From: Microbacterium hydrothermale
GTDB lineage: Bacteria > Actinomycetota > Actinomycetes > Actinomycetales > Microbacteriaceae
DNA: 64,000 nt
Direction: 5' to 3'
Assembly (NCBI RefSeq): GCF_004854025.1
Contig: NZ_STGM01000001.1
Coordinates: 434,001-498,000, forward strand
Of the stretch, positions 34,733 to 44,940 are shown piece after piece (position 1 is the first letter of the stretch; the number at the start of each line of letters is the position of its first letter). The notes beneath the pieces are model-generated. The model saw only the letters and a list, made by a program, of their open reading frames with translations, was not told where the DNA came from and did not search any database. The position numbers and the translations under genes are program-made.

Positions 34733-37459
34733 TCAGGCCTCGCCGCCCGCGTTGCCGCTGGTGCCGGCGTTGACGTCGTGCAGGCGGTACTTCTCGATCG
34801 CCTGTCCGACCACGGCGCGGTCGACCTTGCCCTCTTCGGCCAGAGCCTGCAGGGCGCGGACCGCGAGCGAGGGACCGTCGATCTTGAAGAAGCGACGAGC
34901 CGCGGCGCGGGTGTCGGAGAAGCCGAAGCCGTCGGCACCCAGGGTCCAGTAGTTCTGCGGGACCCACTGGCGGATCTGGTCCTGCACCGCGTGCATCCAG
35001 TCGCTGACGGCCACGACGGGACCCTCGGCTTCCTTGAGCTTGTCGGTGACGTACGCCACGCGGGGCTCCTCGTCGGGGTGCAGGAAGTTGTGCTCGTCGG
35101 CGGCGAGACCGTCGCGACGCAGCTCCGACCACGAGGTGACCGACCACACGTCCGCCTTCACGCCCCAGTCGTCCTTCAGCAGACGCTGCGCCTCGAGCGC
35201 CCACGGCACGCCGACGCCCGACGCGAGCAGCTGCGTGCGGGGGCCGTCGCCCTCACCGGTCGAGATGTGGTGGATGCCGCGGACGATGCCGTCCACGTCG
35301 ACGCCCTCGGGCTCGGCGGGCTGCACGTAGGGCTCGTTGTAGACGGTCATGTAGTACATGACGTTCGGGTCGGGGTGCTCCCCGCCGTACATCCGCTCGA
35401 TGCCGGAGCGCACGATGTGGGCGATCTCGTATCCGTAGGCCGGGTCGTACGACACGGTCGCGGGGTTGGTCGAGGCGAGCAGCTGCGAGTGACCGTCGGC
35501 GTGCTGCAGACCCTCACCGGTCAGCGTGGTGCGACCGGCGGTGGCGCCGATGATGAAGCCGCGCGCCATCTGGTCGCCGGCCGCCCACTGGGCGTCGCCC
35601 GTGCGCTGGAAGCCGAACATCGAGTAGAAGACGTAGACCGGGATGAGCGGCTCGCCGTGGGTCGAGTAGGCCGTGCCTGCCGCGGTGAACGCCGCGAGGG
35701 CGCCCGCCTCGTTGATGCCGACGTGGATGATCTGCCCCTCGGGGCTCTCCTTGTACGCCAGCAGGAGCTCGCGGTCGACCGAGGTGTAGTGCTGGCCCTT
35801 GGGGTTGTAGATCTTCGCCGTCGGGAAGTACGCGTCCATGCCGAACGTGCGCGCCTCGTCGGGGATGATCGGCACGATGCGGTGGCCGAAGCCCTTGACC
35901 CGCAGCAGGTCCTTCAGCAGACGGACGAACGCCATGGTGGTGGCGACGTCCTGCGTGCCGGAGCCCTTCTTGGGCAGCGCGTACGCGGCATCCCCGGGCA
36001 GTTCCAGACCCACGTGCGTGGTGCGACGCTCGGGCAGGAACCCGCCGAGCGAACGGCGACGCTCGAGCATGTATTTGATCGTCTCGTCCTGCTCACCGGG
36101 GTTGTAGTACGGCGGCTGGTACGGGTTCTCTTCGAGCTGCGCGTCGGTGACGGGGATGTCCATCGCGTCGCGGAACGCCTTGAGGTCGTCGAGCGTCAGC
36201 TTCTTCATCTGGTGCGTGGCGTTGCGGCCCTCGAAGTGGGGACCAAGGCCGTAGCCCTTGATGGTCTTGGCGAGGATGACGGTGGGCTGGCCCTTGTGCT
36301 CCTTGGCCGCCTTGAACGCCGCGAACACCTTGCGGTAGTCGTGGCCACCGCGCTTGAGGCCCCAGACCTGCTCGTCGGTGTAGTCCTTGACGAGCTCGAG
36401 GGCCCGGGGGTCGCGTCCGAAGAAGTTCTCGCGCACGTACGCGCCGTTCTCGGCCTTGTACGTCTGGTAGTCGCCGTCGGGCGTGGTGTTCATCAGGTTC
36501 AGCAGCGCGCCCTCGGTGTCACGGGCGAGCAGGTCGTCCCACTCGCGACCCCAGACGACCTTGATGACGTTCCAGCCGGCGCCGCGGAAGAAGCTCTCGA
36601 GCTCCTGGATGATCTTGCCGTTGCCGCGGACGGGGCCGTCGAGGCGCTGCAGGTTGCAGTTGATGATGAAGGTCAGGTTGTCCAGGCCCTCGTTCGCGGC
36701 CACCTGGAGCTGGCCGCGGCTCTCGACCTCGTCCATCTCGCCGTCACCGAGGTACGCCCACACGTGTGAGTCGGAGACGTCCTTGATGCCGCGGTTCGAG
36801 AGGTACTTGTTCGACATCGCCTGGTAGATGGCGTTGATCGGACCGAGACCCATCGACACCGTCGGGAACTGCCAGAACTCCGGCATGAGACGGGGGTGGG
36901 GGTAGGACGGAAGGCCGTTCGGGGCCGCGGACTTCTCCTGGCGGAACCCGTCGAGCTGCGCCTCGGTGAGGCGACCCTCGAGGTAGGCGCGGGCGTAGGC
37001 GCCGGGCGACGCGTGGCCCTGGATGAAGATCTGGTCTCCGCCGGAGGGGTCGTCGAGACCGCGGAAGAAGTGGTTGAAGCCCACCTCGTACAGGGCGGCC
37101 GACGAGGCGTAGGTCGAGATGTGACCGCCGACGCCGATGCCGGGGCGCTGCGCGCGGTGCACGGTGACCGCCGCGTTCCAGCGGATCCACTTGCGGTAAC
37201 GACGCTCGAGCTCCTCGTCACCGGGGAACTCGGGCTCGTTCTTCTGAGCGATCGTGTTGATGTAGTCGGTGGTCGGAACCATCGGCACGTTGAGGTGCAG
37301 TTCCTTCGAGCCCTTGAGCAGGCTCAGCATGATCTCGCGAGCGCGAGCCGGACCCTTGGCCTGGACGAGCTGGCGGAGGGATTCCTGCCACTCCCCGGTC
37401 TCTTCCGGGTCGCTGTCCTGCGGCCCCTGCGAATACGGATCCTGGTCGTGAACAGTCAC
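34733..37459 (-). CDS. aceE: Pyruvate dehydrogenase E1 component, homodimeric
   Basis: A 908-residue thiamine-diphosphate enzyme that decarboxylates pyruvate and acetylates the E2 lipoyl group. The N-terminal PP/Pyr domains carry [15 protein letters not shown] and the ThDP motif GDGEMDE...INCN. The C-terminal transketolase-like domain contains [20 protein letters not shown] lies six bases before GTG 37459. Together with the E2 and Lpd genes at 59-62 kb it completes the complex; its product acetyl-CoA feeds the fab genes beside it. Confidence 0.96.
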   Translation of the reverse strand: MTVHDQDPYSQGPQDSDPEETGEWQESLRQLVQAKGPARAREIMLSLLKGSKELHLNVPMVPTTDYINTIAQKNEPEFPGDEELERRYRKWIRWNAAVTVHRAQRPGIGVGGHISTYASSAALYEVGFNHFFRGLDDPSGGDQIFIQGHASPGAYARAYLEGRLTEAQLDGFRQEKSAAPNGLPSYPHPRLMPEFWQFPTVSMGLGPINAIYQAMSNKYLSNRGIKDVSDSHVWAYLGDGEMDEVESRGQLQVAANEGLDNLTFIINCNLQRLDGPVRGNGKIIQELESFFRGAGWNVIKVVWGREWDDLLARDTEGALLNLMNTTPDGDYQTYKAENGAYVRENFFGRDPRALELVKDYTDEQVWGLKRGGHDYRKVFAAFKAAKEHKGQPTVILAKTIKGYGLGPHFEGRNATHQMKKLTLDDLKAFRDAMDIPVTDAQLEENPYQPPYYNPGEQDETIKYMLERRRSLGGFLPERRTTHVGLELPGDAAYALPKKGSGTQDVATTMAFVRLLKDLLRVKGFGHRIVPIIPDEARTFGMDAYFPTAKIYNPKGQHYTSVDRELLLAYKESPEGQIIHVGINEAGALAAFTAAGTAYSTHGEPLIPVYVFYSMFGFQRTGDAQWAAGDQMARGFIIGATAGRTTLTGEGLQHADGHSQLLASTNPATVSYDPAYGYEIAHIVRSGIERMYGGEHPDPNVMYYMTVYNEPYVQPAEPEGVDVDGIVRGIHHISTGEGDGPRTQLLASGVGVPWALEAQRLLKDDWGVKADVWSVTSWSELRRDGLAADEHNFLHPDEEPRVAYVTDKLKEAEGPVVAVSDWMHAVQDQIRQWVPQNYWTLGADGFGFSDTRAAARRFFKIDGPSLAVRALQALAEEGKVDRAVVGQAIEKYRLHDVNAGTSGNAGGEA

Positions 37460-37787
37460 GGAAGACCTTTCGTCGTCTGGCAGGTCATGCCAGAGAATCG
37501 CCATACGAGTGCGGCAACCCTTGTTCGCTCCGCACAATCAACCAGCGTCCAGCCTAGCGAGTCGCGGCGCCGACGGATGCGCGCGGGGCCCCCGGTCGTG
37601 AATGGATCGTGCGGGGCAGGCTCCCGGCGGACCGCCGGGCGGGTGAGATCGAAGGCTAAGCCTGTGTTCGATTCACAACGATCACCGGACCGAGCGGGCT
37701 TTTCCCGAGTGGGTGCGTGACGTTTCACCCCGCGCCGCACACTCACGACTCGTGCGCATGTATGCATTGGCGTTCTACCTTCGCGCC
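37460..37787. other. Divergent intergenic region aceE / exported beta-helix protein
   Basis: 328 bases without a convincing gene. It must hold the aceE promoter. GTGCGG at 37509-37514 and CCGCAC at 37530-37535 form an inverted repeat 50-76 bases before the aceE start and may be an operator. I found no confident promoter for the rightward gene. Confidence 0.6.
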
Positions 37788-39794
37788 GTGCCCATCGCCG
37801 ACTCATCCATCCCCCGCCGCCGCTTCCTCGGGAGCGCGGGAGCGGGGGTCGCCATCGCGGCGGTCTCCTCCGTGGTCCCCGCACCCGCGGCTCACGCCTC
37901 GCCGCCCTCGGAGGACGTGCCCGATCGCACGACCATGATCGCGGTGACGGGCCTAATGCTCGGCATCCCCTTCGTCACAGGAACGTCGCAGCTGGACGTC
38001 GCCGAGTACGCCCGACGGGCGGCGATCAACACGACCGCACTGAACGACGCCTGGACGCGCGCCCTGGCTGCTCTTCGCGTCGTTCCCGCGCCGACGACGT
38101 CTCCGGCCTCGGGAAACAGCGTGAACTGGATCGAGAACGCGTCGGTGGTGATCCGAGTGCCCGCGGGCTTCTACGCGATCGACTCCTGGGACATGTCCGT
38201 TCGCGCTGCCGATCTTCACCTCCCCGGGTCGGAACGCGACGCCGGGGTGCAGTACGGGGAGTGGTCGGTACGCATCACCGTCGAGGCCGACGGGGTTGTT
38301 CTCGTCGCGAAGGACCACCCCTCCGTTGCATCCACCGGTACAGCCGTGGTGTACCTCGGTAGCCCCGACTCACCGGGTCAGGGGTACGACCTCCTCAAAC
38401 GCGTCACCATTCGCGGGCTCAGCATCCAGAGCGACGGACATCCCATCCAAGGCTTCTACGTGGCGAATCGCTCGGGGCTCACGGTGGAGCACGCGCAAGA
38501 GATCCGCCTCGAAAGGCTCTCGATCTTCGGTTTCGCCGACGAAGGGCTCCGCCTCGTCGGAGTCATGGACTCAACCATCGAGGCCACCTTCATCGGCTGG
38601 TGCGCGCGAGCCTCCCGGACCGGATCCACCGCCTACGCACTGTCGCTCCTCAGCCACCGCGATGCCTCGGGGGGACTGCTCGACAACTGCAACGCGATCC
38701 GCATCATCGACACCCACGTGGAGTTCTGCGATCACGAGCTCCTCCTCGACCGCGGGACGCGCCATGTCGAGGTCATCGGCAGCAAGTTCGAGCACGGGTG
38801 GGGCACGACGTCCGTCACCTCGCCCATCTCCATCGGATACCCGCCGAACGCTGCGTCGTCGGCCGATCGCGTCCGCGAGATCAGCTTCACCTCGTGCATG
38901 TTCGTGCAGAACACCTACGATTCGCCGGCGGAAGGTCACCCTTCTCACGTCGTCGTGGGCGAGCTGACGTACGGCGGGGGAGAAGCGGAGTTCGCGAAGA
39001 CGGCAGTCACCTTCGCCGCGTGCCATTTCTCCGTCCCGGACGGAGTCGGCGAGCGATGGTTCACGGGCGGGGACACGACCTTCATCGGCTGCGACTTCGG
39101 CGGTTGCGGCACAACGGCGAGGGACCCCGCGTGCTTCGACCTGGCGAACGACGTCACCTTCGACGACTGTCGTTTCTCGGTCATACGACGGATCCATGAC
39201 GGACTCACGGGCAACACGGCGAACGGAGCCGCAGGGTCCGCGATCGCCGACTCGCGCGCCGACCTCTTCCGCTTCCGAGGGGGCGCCTCGCGCGTCCTGA
39301 ATCCCGTGATCTACTTCCCTCCGCCTGCCGATGGTCGAGCCGCTGCCCCCGGCATCCTGGCTACGGTCGGCCGGAACGCCGGCGACGCCAACCGCATCGT
39401 CGGCTGGCACCCCGCCAACTACGGCCTCCCTGGCTGGTCGGGGAACATCGCGATCGTCGGATACGAGGATGCCGATCGACGACAGCTCGGCACCTCGCTC
39501 GTGATCGAAGCGCTCACGGGCTCTTCGAGCCCCGTTCTTTCCCCCGATCAGGACGGTCGCGTCTCGATCTGCGGTTGGGAACAGGTCCGCCTGGAAGGCG
39601 GCAGGAGCTATCGATCGTTCACGGACGGGTTCGCGGGTCAAATCATTCGCGTCGTCGCCAATGACTCGCCGATCACCTTCGAACCGGGGGAATTGGTCCT
39701 GAGGTCCGGTGCGACAACGGTGGCGGGCACCTCGGAGATGTCGTCGTTCGTGTTCTACGCTTACGGGTCGGCGGCCGCGTGGTTCCAAATCTGA
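37788..39794 (+). CDS. Tat-exported right-handed beta-helix protein
   Basis: A 668-residue protein with a twin-arginine signal, SSIPRRRFLGSAG, followed by a hydrophobic stretch and an AHA cleavage region near residue 38. The body has short beta-rich repeats (VTIRGLSIQSDG, IRLERLSIFGFADEG, IRIIDTHVEF, VEVIGSKFEHG, ISFTSCMFVQN, TTFIGCDFGG, VTFDDCRFS), the pattern of pectate-lyase-like parallel beta-helices. It may act on or bind surface polysaccharide. GTG 37788 gives a normal signal length; ATG 37758 is possible. Neither has a good ribosome site. Density of the GGATGCC word is lower here than in core genes. Confidence 0.82.
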   Translation: MPIADSSIPRRRFLGSAGAGVAIAAVSSVVPAPAAHASPPSEDVPDRTTMIAVTGLMLGIPFVTGTSQLDVAEYARRAAINTTALNDAWTRALAALRVVPAPTTSPASGNSVNWIENASVVIRVPAGFYAIDSWDMSVRAADLHLPGSERDAGVQYGEWSVRITVEADGVVLVAKDHPSVASTGTAVVYLGSPDSPGQGYDLLKRVTIRGLSIQSDGHPIQGFYVANRSGLTVEHAQEIRLERLSIFGFADEGLRLVGVMDSTIEATFIGWCARASRTGSTAYALSLLSHRDASGGLLDNCNAIRIIDTHVEFCDHELLLDRGTRHVEVIGSKFEHGWGTTSVTSPISIGYPPNAASSADRVREISFTSCMFVQNTYDSPAEGHPSHVVVGELTYGGGEAEFAKTAVTFAACHFSVPDGVGERWFTGGDTTFIGCDFGGCGTTARDPACFDLANDVTFDDCRFSVIRRIHDGLTGNTANGAAGSAIADSRADLFRFRGGASRVLNPVIYFPPPADGRAAAPGILATVGRNAGDANRIVGWHPANYGLPGWSGNIAIVGYEDADRRQLGTSLVIEALTGSSSPVLSPDQDGRVSICGWEQVRLEGGRSYRSFTDGFAGQIIRVVANDSPITFEPGELVLRSGATTVAGTSEMSSFVFYAYGSAAAWFQI

Positions 39795-40858
39795 CGCGTT
39801 CCTCGCTCGGTGCGGTGTTCGATCCGAGAGCGAACAGTCTCAACGCGCTGCGCCTCGCCCTCGCTCTCCTCGTCCTCGTGGCTCACGCCGCGGAGCTCGG
39901 CGGATACGGTCGCGAACTCCAACCGCTCGGCGCCTGGGCTGTCACCGGCTTCTTCTGCATCTCGGGCTACCTCATCACGGGGAGTCGGGAGCACTCCGCA
40001 TCCCTTCGGGACTTCCTCTGGCGCCGATTCCTCCGCATCTATCCGGGATTCCTGACGACTCTCGTCGTCGTGGCGTTCGTCATCGCCCCCGCCGCGGGCC
40101 GGTGGGCGGGCGCGGGAGAGTGGTCACCACAGGGCGCGACATCGTATGTGCTCCGCAATCTCGCCGTGTGGATCTTTCAGCCCGACATAGACGGAATGCT
40201 CGGTTCGACGCCGTTTCCGGGAGTCTGGAACGGATCGCTGTGGACGCTCGGTTACGAGGCCCTCTGCTACCTCATCGTCGGCGCGCTCTCCCTGTTCCCC
40301 GGGCGACCGCGCCGGGTGTGCATCGTGGTTCTCTTCCTCGTTTCGACTGTCATCGTGGGGCTTCACTCGGCGGGAATCGCCGTCGTCCCTGGCACCGTCT
40401 CGACGTTCAGCGGCCTCTTGTCGTCTTTCCTGGCAGGCGGACTGCTGTATCTCTGCCGCGACCACGTCGTGTTCCACGGCGCGGCGGACGTCGTCGCGGC
40501 CACGCTCGTGGTGGCGCTTGCGGCGCTCGGCGTCGCCCCGGGACTCGCGAGCCTGCCCGTGGCCTCCCTTCTGATGTCCGCGAGTGTTCGCCTGCCGCTC
40601 GCGCGGATCGGCACCCGGAACGACATCTCATACGGCGTGTACATCTATGCGTTCCCCGCCCAGCAAGTGCTCGCGTGTCTGTTCCCCGACACCGTGCTCC
40701 CGCTGTGGGCATTCATCGGGCTGAGCATCGCTGTCACGCTGCCGCTGGCGTGGGCGAGTTGGCTCTTCGTCGAACGTCCCGCGCTGCGCGCGAAAAGCCT
40801 TTTCGCGCGCACGGCGAGAAGCCGACACATCGACCGGGGGTCTACCCTGAGCGCGTGA
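39779..40858 (+). CDS. Acyltransferase-3 family membrane protein
   Basis: A 359-residue protein with about ten helices and the family motifs NALRLALALLVLVAHA (active-site His region), GFFCISGYLITGS, FLRIYPGF and NGSLWTLGYEALCYL. It lacks an SGNH domain. The GTG start overlaps the beta-helix gene by 16 bases, and its stop overlaps the next gene by GTGA. It probably transfers acyl groups to a surface glycan or lipid. Confidence 0.88.
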   Translation: MVPNLTRSSLGAVFDPRANSLNALRLALALLVLVAHAAELGGYGRELQPLGAWAVTGFFCISGYLITGSREHSASLRDFLWRRFLRIYPGFLTTLVVVAFVIAPAAGRWAGAGEWSPQGATSYVLRNLAVWIFQPDIDGMLGSTPFPGVWNGSLWTLGYEALCYLIVGALSLFPGRPRRVCIVVLFLVSTVIVGLHSAGIAVVPGTVSTFSGLLSSFLAGGLLYLCRDHVVFHGAADVVAATLVVALAALGVAPGLASLPVASLLMSASVRLPLARIGTRNDISYGVYIYAFPAQQVLACLFPDTVLPLWAFIGLSIAVTLPLAWASWLFVERPALRAKSLFARTARSRHIDRGSTLSA

Positions 40859-41550
40859 ATCAGCGACAACAGGGGGCGTTCCGCACGCGGCCCGAGCACC
40901 GGTGGCCGGTGCTCATCGCCCTCGCCGTGGGGGCGGGACTGTACGCATTCCTGCCGACCGAGGCCTCCGGCATCCTGAGGTACGTCGTCGTGGGCGCCGG
41001 TGTGCTGTGCGCCATTCCGATGGTGGTGACCAATCCGTCGCGCCTGACGCGCGAGTCGCGACTCGGGCGCGGCTTCGCCCTCGCCTTCACCGCCGTGCTG
41101 CTGCTCGCGAACCAGGTGGCGCTCGTGCTTCTCGTGCATCAGCTGCTGCAGGGGCAGGGCGACGGAGCCGGAACGCTCCTGGGCGCGGCGCAGGTGTGGG
41201 CGATCAACGTCATCGGCTACGCCGTCGTGTACTGGGAGATGGACCGGGGCGGCCCGATCGCCCGCCGCCGAGACGCCCGCGACGACCTCCCGCCGGCCGA
41301 CTTCCAGTTCCCCCAGGACTCGGACCGCGACGCGGTCAGCGAGGTGCGACGCCGCTCGTCCGACGTCGAGGACTGGGCGCCCGGCTACGTCGACTACCTC
41401 TACTTCTCGGCATCCAACGCGATGGCGTTCAGCCCCACCGACGTCATGCCCCTGTCGAGCAGGGCCAAGCTGTTCATGATGGTGCAGGCGGTCTCGGGGT
41501 TCATCCTGCTCGCGCTGGTGATCGCGCGCAGCGTGAACATCCTGAACTAA
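40855..41550 (+). CDS. DUF1345 family membrane protein
   Basis: A 231-residue membrane protein with helices near 18-34, 40-56, 68-88, 100-122 and 205-228. The C-terminal YVDYLYFSASNAMAFSPTDVMPLSSRAKLFMMVQAVSGFI segment is the DUF1345 hallmark and resembles the pore region of two-helix ion channels. The GTG start overlaps the acyltransferase stop. Role unknown. Confidence 0.88.
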   Translation: MNQRQQGAFRTRPEHRWPVLIALAVGAGLYAFLPTEASGILRYVVVGAGVLCAIPMVVTNPSRLTRESRLGRGFALAFTAVLLLANQVALVLLVHQLLQGQGDGAGTLLGAAQVWAINVIGYAVVYWEMDRGGPIARRRDARDDLPPADFQFPQDSDRDAVSEVRRRSSDVEDWAPGYVDYLYFSASNAMAFSPTDVMPLSSRAKLFMMVQAVSGFILLALVIARSVNILN

Positions 41551-42221
41551 CGCGCGGCGGGCTCCGGGCTGGCCAGCCACGACCCGTCGGCCAGAAGATC
41601 GCGCAGCTCGTTCACGAAGCGGGCGGCGTGGAAGCCGTCGGCCGCGGCATGGTGCAGCTGCAGGGCGACGGGCAGGAGCACGCGACCGTCGCGCTCGACG
41701 TACCGGCCGAGGGTGACGATGGGCGCGAGGTGCGCCCACCCCTTCTCGATGTTCAGCGCGAAGCCGGTGAAGCTCGTCCAGGGCACGCTCGAGACGTCGA
41801 AGGTGTTGCGGGGCGGCTCACCCTGCGGGAAGAAGTCCGCGGATGCCGAATGCTCGGCGATCGTGCGCACGGCGGCGTCGTGGAACGCGGCGAAGTCCGG
41901 ATCGAACGCCACCCAGAGGCAGGAGAACGTCTCGGTCTCGGGGTGGAAGACGGTGAAAGCCGGATGCACGCGATCCCACACGGCCGGCGCGCCCGCCTCG
42001 TCGAGGCACAGGCGGAACTCGTCGCGCCTGTTCACGATCGCGGCCAGCGCCCAGATCTGCGCGACGTACGTTCGACGCCCCGAGGCGCGCACGGCCGCGA
42101 CGAAGTCCGTGACATCCACCTCGACGGTCAGCGCGTACGTGCACGGCGACGCGTGCAGGTAGTGCGCGAAGTGCTGCCGTCGCGGCCACGTCTCGAGGTC
42201 GATGGGGGTGGCGTGCTCCAT
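41547..42221 (-). CDS. Type A chloramphenicol acetyltransferase-like protein
   Basis: A 224-residue CAT-fold protein. It has the start DLETWPRRQHFAHYL, the SSVPWTSFTGFALN region and the catalytic motif LQLHHAAADGFHAARFV with the general-base His. Size and motifs fit classical type A CATs, which acetylate chloramphenicol, but chromosomal homologues often have other acceptors. Resistance cannot be inferred. Its stop codon overlaps that of the convergent DUF1345 gene (CTAA). Confidence 0.9.
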   Translation of the reverse strand: MEHATPIDLETWPRRQHFAHYLHASPCTYALTVEVDVTDFVAAVRASGRRTYVAQIWALAAIVNRRDEFRLCLDEAGAPAVWDRVHPAFTVFHPETETFSCLWVAFDPDFAAFHDAAVRTIAEHSASADFFPQGEPPRNTFDVSSVPWTSFTGFALNIEKGWAHLAPIVTLGRYVERDGRVLLPVALQLHHAAADGFHAARFVNELRDLLADGSWLASPEPAAR

Positions 42222-42258
42222 CGCTCCATGATGCGGGACCGCGGGCTGCGCCGCGGGG

Positions 42259-42334
42259 TGGTGGGCCCTGCCGGGATCGAACCGACGACATCCACGGTGT
42301 AAACGTGGCGCTCTACCAGCTGAGCTAAAGGCCC
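42259..42334 (-). tRNA. tRNA-Val (TAC)
   Basis: On the minus strand the acceptor GGGCCTT pairs with AGGGCCC, the anticodon loop reads TTTACAC (TAC), the T-loop is TTCGATC, and CCA is encoded at the 3' end (42259-42261). It reads GUA/GUG valine codons. Confidence 0.96.
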
Positions 42335-42474
42335 GGGATGCCCCGAGTCTATCCGCGAGCCCCCGCCGCGTGCGCACCCGCCGCTCCGATCGCCGGGCGC
42401 CGGGCGCGCGGGGCGCGCCGGCCGCGCTGTCCGCGCGTGCGCCGATGTCGGGGGGCCGGGGTAGCGTGGGAGCC

Positions 42475-43203
42475 GTGAATGCCGATCCCGCCGACCAGCG
42501 CAAACTGCTCGATCTCGCCGACCTCGACGCCCGCATCCGTCGGGACGAGCGCGTCGCGGCGAACCCTCCGCAGGCGGAACGCGTGCGCGAGCTCATCGCC
42601 CAGCGGGCCACGCTGTCGCAAGAGCTCGGCACCCGGGCCAACGCGCGCGACGACATCACCGCCGAGCTGAAGCGTCTCGAGTCCGACGTCGCCGTGGTCG
42701 ACGCCCGCATCGCCCGCGACACCGAGCGTCTCGCCGCGTCGTCGAATCCGAAGCAGGCGCAGGGCTTCGAGAGCGAACTCGTGTCGCTGAAGCGGCGCAA
42801 GAGCGACCTCGAAGACATGGAGATCGCCCTCATGGAGCGTCTCGAGGCAGCGGATGCCGCCGTCGCCGAGCAGGAGACGCTGATCGCCGACACCAACGCG
42901 CAGGGTGCCCAGCTCAGCGCCGAGGCCAAGACCACCGTGTCCGACGCGACCACGCGCCTCGAGGGCGCCCGTCGCGATCGCGACGCCGTGGCGGCATCCG
43001 TTCCCTCCGACCTGCTGGGGCTCTACGAGCGTCTCGCCTCGCGGGGCAACGGTGCCGGCCTGCTGCGGGCCGGGGCGTGCGAAGCCTGCCGCATGGTGCT
43101 CCCGCCGAGCGATCTCGCGACGGTGCGCCGCGCGCAGACCGACGAGGTCGTGTTCTGCCCCGAGTGCGGGGCGATCCTCGTCCGCACCGAAGAATCCCGG
43201 TGA
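42475..43203 (+). CDS. C4-type zinc-ribbon coiled-coil protein
   Basis: A 242-residue protein: a long antiparallel coiled coil (about 5-175, rich in Arg, Glu and Leu) and a C-terminal zinc ribbon with CEAC near 203 and CPEC near 229. This is the zf-RING_7/DUF164 architecture (CT398/HP0958-like), implicated elsewhere in RNA or protein chaperoning. The GTG start was chosen because the coiled coil begins there. It is followed after 15 bases by the polymerase gene. Confidence 0.92.
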   Translation: MNADPADQRKLLDLADLDARIRRDERVAANPPQAERVRELIAQRATLSQELGTRANARDDITAELKRLESDVAVVDARIARDTERLAASSNPKQAQGFESELVSLKRRKSDLEDMEIALMERLEAADAAVAEQETLIADTNAQGAQLSAEAKTTVSDATTRLEGARRDRDAVAASVPSDLLGLYERLASRGNGAGLLRAGACEACRMVLPPSDLATVRRAQTDEVVFCPECGAILVRTEESR

Positions 43204-43218
43204 CCCCACCCGGCGCCC

Positions 43219-44919
43219 ATGTCGTCTGACGCGGTCGTCGTCGGGCGCACCGGTTCCGGCTCCCTCGCCCTCCTGACCCTCGGGGGCGAAGCCCTCCCAC
43301 CCGAGGAGGTTTCCTCCGACCGCCTCGCCGACGCCGTCGCCGACCGCGAGGCGCGAGGAGAGGTCCGCTGGATCTGGGCCGACACGGCATCCGTCTACCC
43401 GGCGCTGCTGGCGGCGGGCGTCCGGGTCGCCCGCGCCTGGGACGTGCGCCTGGTGCACGGCATCCTGCGCGACGCCCACGACGTGGTCGACGATCACGGA
43501 CTCCGCGCCCACCGGGAGTGGGATGCCGGCACCTCGGCCCCCGCGACGACCGACACGCTCTTCGACCTCGGCGACAGCCCGACCGCCCTGCCCGACACGC
43601 TCGACGCGGTCGCCGCCGAGTATCACCGCCAGCTCAGCGCCCTCGCCTCGGCCGCGGCTCCGGGAGCACTCCGTCTGCTGTGCGCGGCGGAGTCCGCGGG
43701 CGCCCTCATCGCCGCCGAACTGCACGCGGCGGGCGTGCCGTGGAGCCGTCGCGCGCACGAGGAGATGCTCGAGCGCGAGCTCGGCGGACGACGCGGGGGA
43801 GGCCTGCCGGAGCGCATCGAGCGCACGGCCGCGGTCGTGCGCGCCGCCCTCGACGACCCCACGGCGTCGCTCGACTCGCAACCGCGGCTGCTGCGATCGC
43901 TGCACCGTGCGGGCCTGCTCGTGAACTCGACCAGTCGGTGGGAACTGGCCGAGCACGATCACCCCGCCGTCGCCCCGCTCATCGCGTACAAGAAGCTCAT
44001 GCGCCTGTACACGGCCAACGGCTGGGCGTGGCTGCAGGAGTGGGTGTACGACGACCGCTTCCGCCCCGTGTACGTCCCCGCCGGAGTGGTCACGGGCCGC
44101 TGGGCGTCATCGGGTGGCGGCGCCCTGCAGATCCCGCGCGCGCTGCGCACGGCCGTCCGCGCCGACCCGGGCTGGACGCTCGTCACCGCTGACGTGGCGC
44201 AGCTCGAACCCCGCGTCCTGGCGGCGATGGCGCGCGACACGGCCTTGGCCGAAGCGGCATCCGGTCGCGATCTCTACGCCGGCATCGTCGAACGCGGAGC
44301 CGTCGCCAGCCGCGCCGAGGCCAAGCTCGCGATGCTCGGCGCCATGTACGGCGCCACCACGGGGGAGAGCGGCCGGCTCCTTCCGCGGCTGCGCCGCACC
44401 TTCCCGCGGGCGATGCGGCTCGTCGACGACGCAGCGCGCGTCGGCGAAGACGGGGGAGTGGTGCGCACGTGGCTCGGTCGCACCTCACCCGCCGCGGGAG
44501 AGGCGTGGCAGCACCTTCAGTCGCGCGCGAGCGACGCCGCGGCATCCGGAGTCGACGAGAACCGCGCCCGCCGCTCGGCGCGCGATCGGGGCCGGTTCAC
44601 CCGCAACTTCGTCGTTCAGGGCACGGCCGCCGAGTGGGCCCTCGCGTGGCTCGCCGATCTGCGCGCGCGTCTCGCCGCTTTTCCGGCCGTGGATGCCGCC
44701 CACGCGGCGCCCGCGTCGGGTCCGGTGTTCTCGCGGGTGCCGCACCTGGCGTTCTTCCTGCACGACGAGATCGTCGTGCACACGCCCCTCGCGCACGCCG
44801 ACGCCGTCGCGGACGCCGTGCGCGCGTCCGCGGCATCCGCGGGTCGACTGCTGTTCGGGACGTTCCCGATCGACTTCCCCCTCGACCTGCGCATCGGCGA
44901 GACGGCCGAGAAGGGCTGA
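43219..44919 (+). CDS. Family A (Pol I-type) DNA polymerase, short actinobacterial form
   Basis: A 566-residue polymerase. The C-terminal domain (about 190-566) has motif A as VTADVAQLEPRVLA (first metal Asp kept, the usual DYSQIE changed), motif B RAEAKLAMLGAMYGATTGESG and motif C FFLHDEIVVH. The N-terminal 180 residues are a reduced exonuclease-like domain in which I cannot find the complete DEDD residues. No 5' nuclease domain is present. It differs from the replicative-repair PolA and is probably an auxiliary repair polymerase. It may be cotranscribed with the zinc-ribbon gene. Confidence 0.9.
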   Translation: MSSDAVVVGRTGSGSLALLTLGGEALPPEEVSSDRLADAVADREARGEVRWIWADTASVYPALLAAGVRVARAWDVRLVHGILRDAHDVVDDHGLRAHREWDAGTSAPATTDTLFDLGDSPTALPDTLDAVAAEYHRQLSALASAAAPGALRLLCAAESAGALIAAELHAAGVPWSRRAHEEMLERELGGRRGGGLPERIERTAAVVRAALDDPTASLDSQPRLLRSLHRAGLLVNSTSRWELAEHDHPAVAPLIAYKKLMRLYTANGWAWLQEWVYDDRFRPVYVPAGVVTGRWASSGGGALQIPRALRTAVRADPGWTLVTADVAQLEPRVLAAMARDTALAEAASGRDLYAGIVERGAVASRAEAKLAMLGAMYGATTGESGRLLPRLRRTFPRAMRLVDDAARVGEDGGVVRTWLGRTSPAAGEAWQHLQSRASDAAASGVDENRARRSARDRGRFTRNFVVQGTAAEWALAWLADLRARLAAFPAVDAAHAAPASGPVFSRVPHLAFFLHDEIVVHTPLAHADAVADAVRASAASAGRLLFGTFPIDFPLDLRIGETAEKG

Positions 44920-44940
44920 GCGACCCGCGTAGACTCGACG

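Noticed and set aside
37788..41550. Prophage or phage tail-spike region
   Set aside because: The beta-helix protein has a Tat signal and no phage structural, integrase or lysis genes adjoin it.
41547..42221. Mobile chloramphenicol-resistance gene
   Set aside because: There is no insertion sequence, integron or transfer gene nearby, and composition fits the chromosome; CAT-fold proteins with other substrates are common.
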